A stretch of 64,000 bases of DNA from Leucobacter edaphi. Its GTDB lineage: Bacteria; Actinomycetota; Actinomycetes; Actinomycetales; Microbacteriaceae. This document shows, one piece after another, positions 62,772 through 64,000 of this stretch (positions within the stretch are counted from its first letter, which is position 1; the number at the start of each line of letters is the position of its first letter). The position numbers were made by a program, and so were the translations under genes. Where the stretch lies: the NCBI RefSeq assembly GCF_016522535.1, contig NZ_JAEHOI010000009.1, forward strand, positions 1 to 64,000. The letters are read 5' to 3'. The notes beneath the pieces were generated by a model that was not told the DNA's origin, did not search any database, and saw only the letters and a program-made list of their open reading frames with translations.

Positions 62772-64000
62772 TCAGAATCTCCCGCCGCCGCTGGATCGGC
62801 GACCGCCGCCCCCGCCGCCGAAGCCGCCTCCGCCACCGCCGAAGCCGCCACCCCCGCGGGAGCCGCCTCCGCCCCAGCTGGAGCCGCCCCCGCTGCTGCG
62901 CGAGCCGCCGCCCCAGTTGCTGCCGATGATGATGCCGCTCAGGATCGCGGAGAGGTCGGAACTGCCCGAGCCCCCGCCGAAGCCGCCGCCCCCGCCATTC
63001 CAGCCGTTCATGTCGCTCTGGGCTGACTGCATGGCCTCGTTCGCGTAGCGTTCGGCGCGCTGCGCCTCGGCGAGCGCGTCCTTCGGTGACCTCGTGCGCA
63101 TCGCCTCGGCACCGTCGAGCGAAGCCCTGGCCTTGGCGACGCGGGTGCGCGCGGTCGAGCCGACGGCGCCGCGCCGGGAATTGATGAACTGCTCGGTCTG
63201 CTGGATCAGGCCGGACACGCGGGTGATCGTGCCATCGAGTACCTGGAGCGCGCGTTCGTTCTCGCGCGCGGTCGCGATCACGCCGTCGATCGCGGCGTTC
63301 GCCGCCTCGAGGGCTTGCAGCGCACGCGCGGGATTCCGCTGCGAGGTCCCGAGATCGACACGGGCTCGCGCGATCTCCTGCGTGGCGGCCGCGGCCGCCG
63401 AGGCGACCTGACCGCTCGGGTCGTTGATCCCCGGCGCGCTGTTCACGTCGCCCTCGATGTCGAGGATCAGGGCCTCAGCCTGGGCTCCCGCCTCGTCGAG
63501 CTGCGGGCCGATCTGGGTGACCGCCGCCGTCAGGGCGCCGCTCTGCGCGACGGCCCGCTCGGCCTCGTGGATGAGGGTCGCGGCCTCGCCGGTGCTGCTC
63601 GCCGCGAGCGCGGTGCGGGCGCGCTCGGCGCGCTCCTTGGCGAAGGTGAGGAGGGAGGCCGCCTGTGCGGGATTCTCCCGGACCGGGGCGATTGCCTCGG
63701 CCGAGAAGCGCTGCGCGAGCGCCGCGAGTGCCGCCTCGGCGCCGCCAGAGGCTTCCGCCTCGAGCAGGCCCCGATCGAGCCTCGCGAGAGCCTCCGGGGC
63801 GTCCCGCTCGATGTCGCGCAGCTCCTTCAGGGAGGTCGCCTGCTCGGCGAGGCGGCCCTGCACCTCTTCGCAGCTCGCGATGATCTGGCTGAGCCAGGTC
63901 CGCCGCTCCTCATCGGTGTCGGGATCGCCATCGTCGAGCTTCTGCTGCAGCGCGAACGCCTCGATGAGCTTCTGCTTGGCGTCGGCGAGGGCCGCTGCGT
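62772..64000 (-). CDS. TPM-type/coiled-coil Gly-rich protein, N-terminus cut by the window edge
   Basis: At least 409 residues; the frame stays open to the right edge. The seen part is long charged helix (ALADAKQKLIEAFALQQKL at the edge, later QAASLLTFAKERAERARTALA), then a short hydrophobic stretch LSAILSGIIIGSNWGGG and a Gly/Ser/Phe tail ending in GGRRSSGGGRF. Actinobacterial TPM-domain proteins look like this and are often beside pspA; the TPM domain itself would be beyond the edge, so the name is inferred. The stop at 62772 is clear. Confidence 0.65.
   Translation of the reverse strand, partial: AAALADAKQKLIEAFALQQKLDDGDPDTDEERRTWLSQIIASCEEVQGRLAEQATSLKELRDIERDAPEALARLDRGLLEAEASGGAEAALAALAQRFSAEAIAPVRENPAQAASLLTFAKERAERARTALAASSTGEAATLIHEAERAVAQSGALTAAVTQIGPQLDEAGAQAEALILDIEGDVNSAPGINDPSGQVASAAAAATQEIARARVDLGTSQRNPARALQALEAANAAIDGVIATARENERALQVLDGTITRVSGLIQQTEQFINSRRGAVGSTARTRVAKARASLDGAEAMRTRSPKDALAEAQRAERYANEAMQSAQSDMNGWNGGGGGFGGGSGSSDLSAILSGIIIGSNWGGGSRSSGGGSSWGGGGSRGGGGFGGGGGGFGGGGGGRRSSGGGRF

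Overview
The window is GC-rich actinobacterial chromosomal DNA, most likely from Microbacteriaceae (a Leucobacter-like genus is my guess, not shown by any marker gene). The reasons are strong G/C third-position bias, many GTG starts, long GC hairpin terminators, biotin-dependent acyl-CoA carboxylase with an epsilon subunit, a LAxTG-type surface protease, and many genes whose start codon follows a TAnnnT box by 6-8 nt with no ribosome binding site (leaderless style). I see no transposase, integrase, prophage, CRISPR array or rRNA. Almost everything is housekeeping or conserved accessory chromosome. Positions 1-75 are nearly pure C and look like a contig-end or sequencing artefact. The right edge cuts a gene.

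Layout. 0.2-8 kb: an orphan amino-acid-binding lipoprotein, pyrE, then a catabolic cluster (FadR-type regulator with its own operator, cytosolic gamma-glutamyltransferase-like enzyme, TauE-type exporter, amidase, M20 amidohydrolase). 8-15 kb: NagD-like phosphatase, phosphoglucomutase, pheA, diacylglycerol kinase, serS and a Cof-type phosphatase. 14.9-16.8 kb: a tRNA zone (Ser-TGA, Thr-GGT, Met-CAT) flanked by two degenerate tandem-repeat blocks and a perfect 23-bp-arm palindrome. 16.8-20.5 kb: an alanine/glycine:sodium symporter and a large OafA-type acyltransferase. 20.7-29 kb: a heme block, hemE-hemY-hemC-hemD-hemB-hemL on the minus strand and hemA divergent, sharing one palindromic control region. 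chdC and cpfC are absent from the block.

29-36 kb: a methyltransferase, an LssY-domain membrane protein, a luciferase-like monooxygenase, an MHS-type transporter and the biotin carboxylase/BCCP subunit of acyl-CoA carboxylase. 36-41.5 kb: a DUF937 protein, then a tight run HadA-like, HadB-like, murB, DUF2520 protein, panC and panB. 41.6-48 kb, minus strand: MetY-like and PatB-like sulfur enzymes, a DUF1624-type membrane acyltransferase and a cell-wall-anchored trypsin-like protease with Ig-like domains. 48-58 kb: two small lipoproteins, a divergent RimB-like/RimK-like pair, YceI, a second diacylglycerol kinase, a DUF4287-like protein, a dGTPase-like gene overlapping an aldolase, and a cysteine-rich single-pass membrane protein. 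57.6-64 kb, minus strand: a Nudix hydrolase, carboxylase epsilon and beta subunits, and an envelope-stress module (TPM-type protein, PspA, coiled-coil protein).

No single locus is a clear new defence or biosynthetic system. The best leads are the shared hemA/hemE operator, the heme block lacking its last two enzymes, the RimB/RimK pair with a fused RCK_C-like tail, the TPM-PspA-coil module, the 8-cysteine membrane protein and the palindrome/phased-repeat DNA around the tRNA genes.
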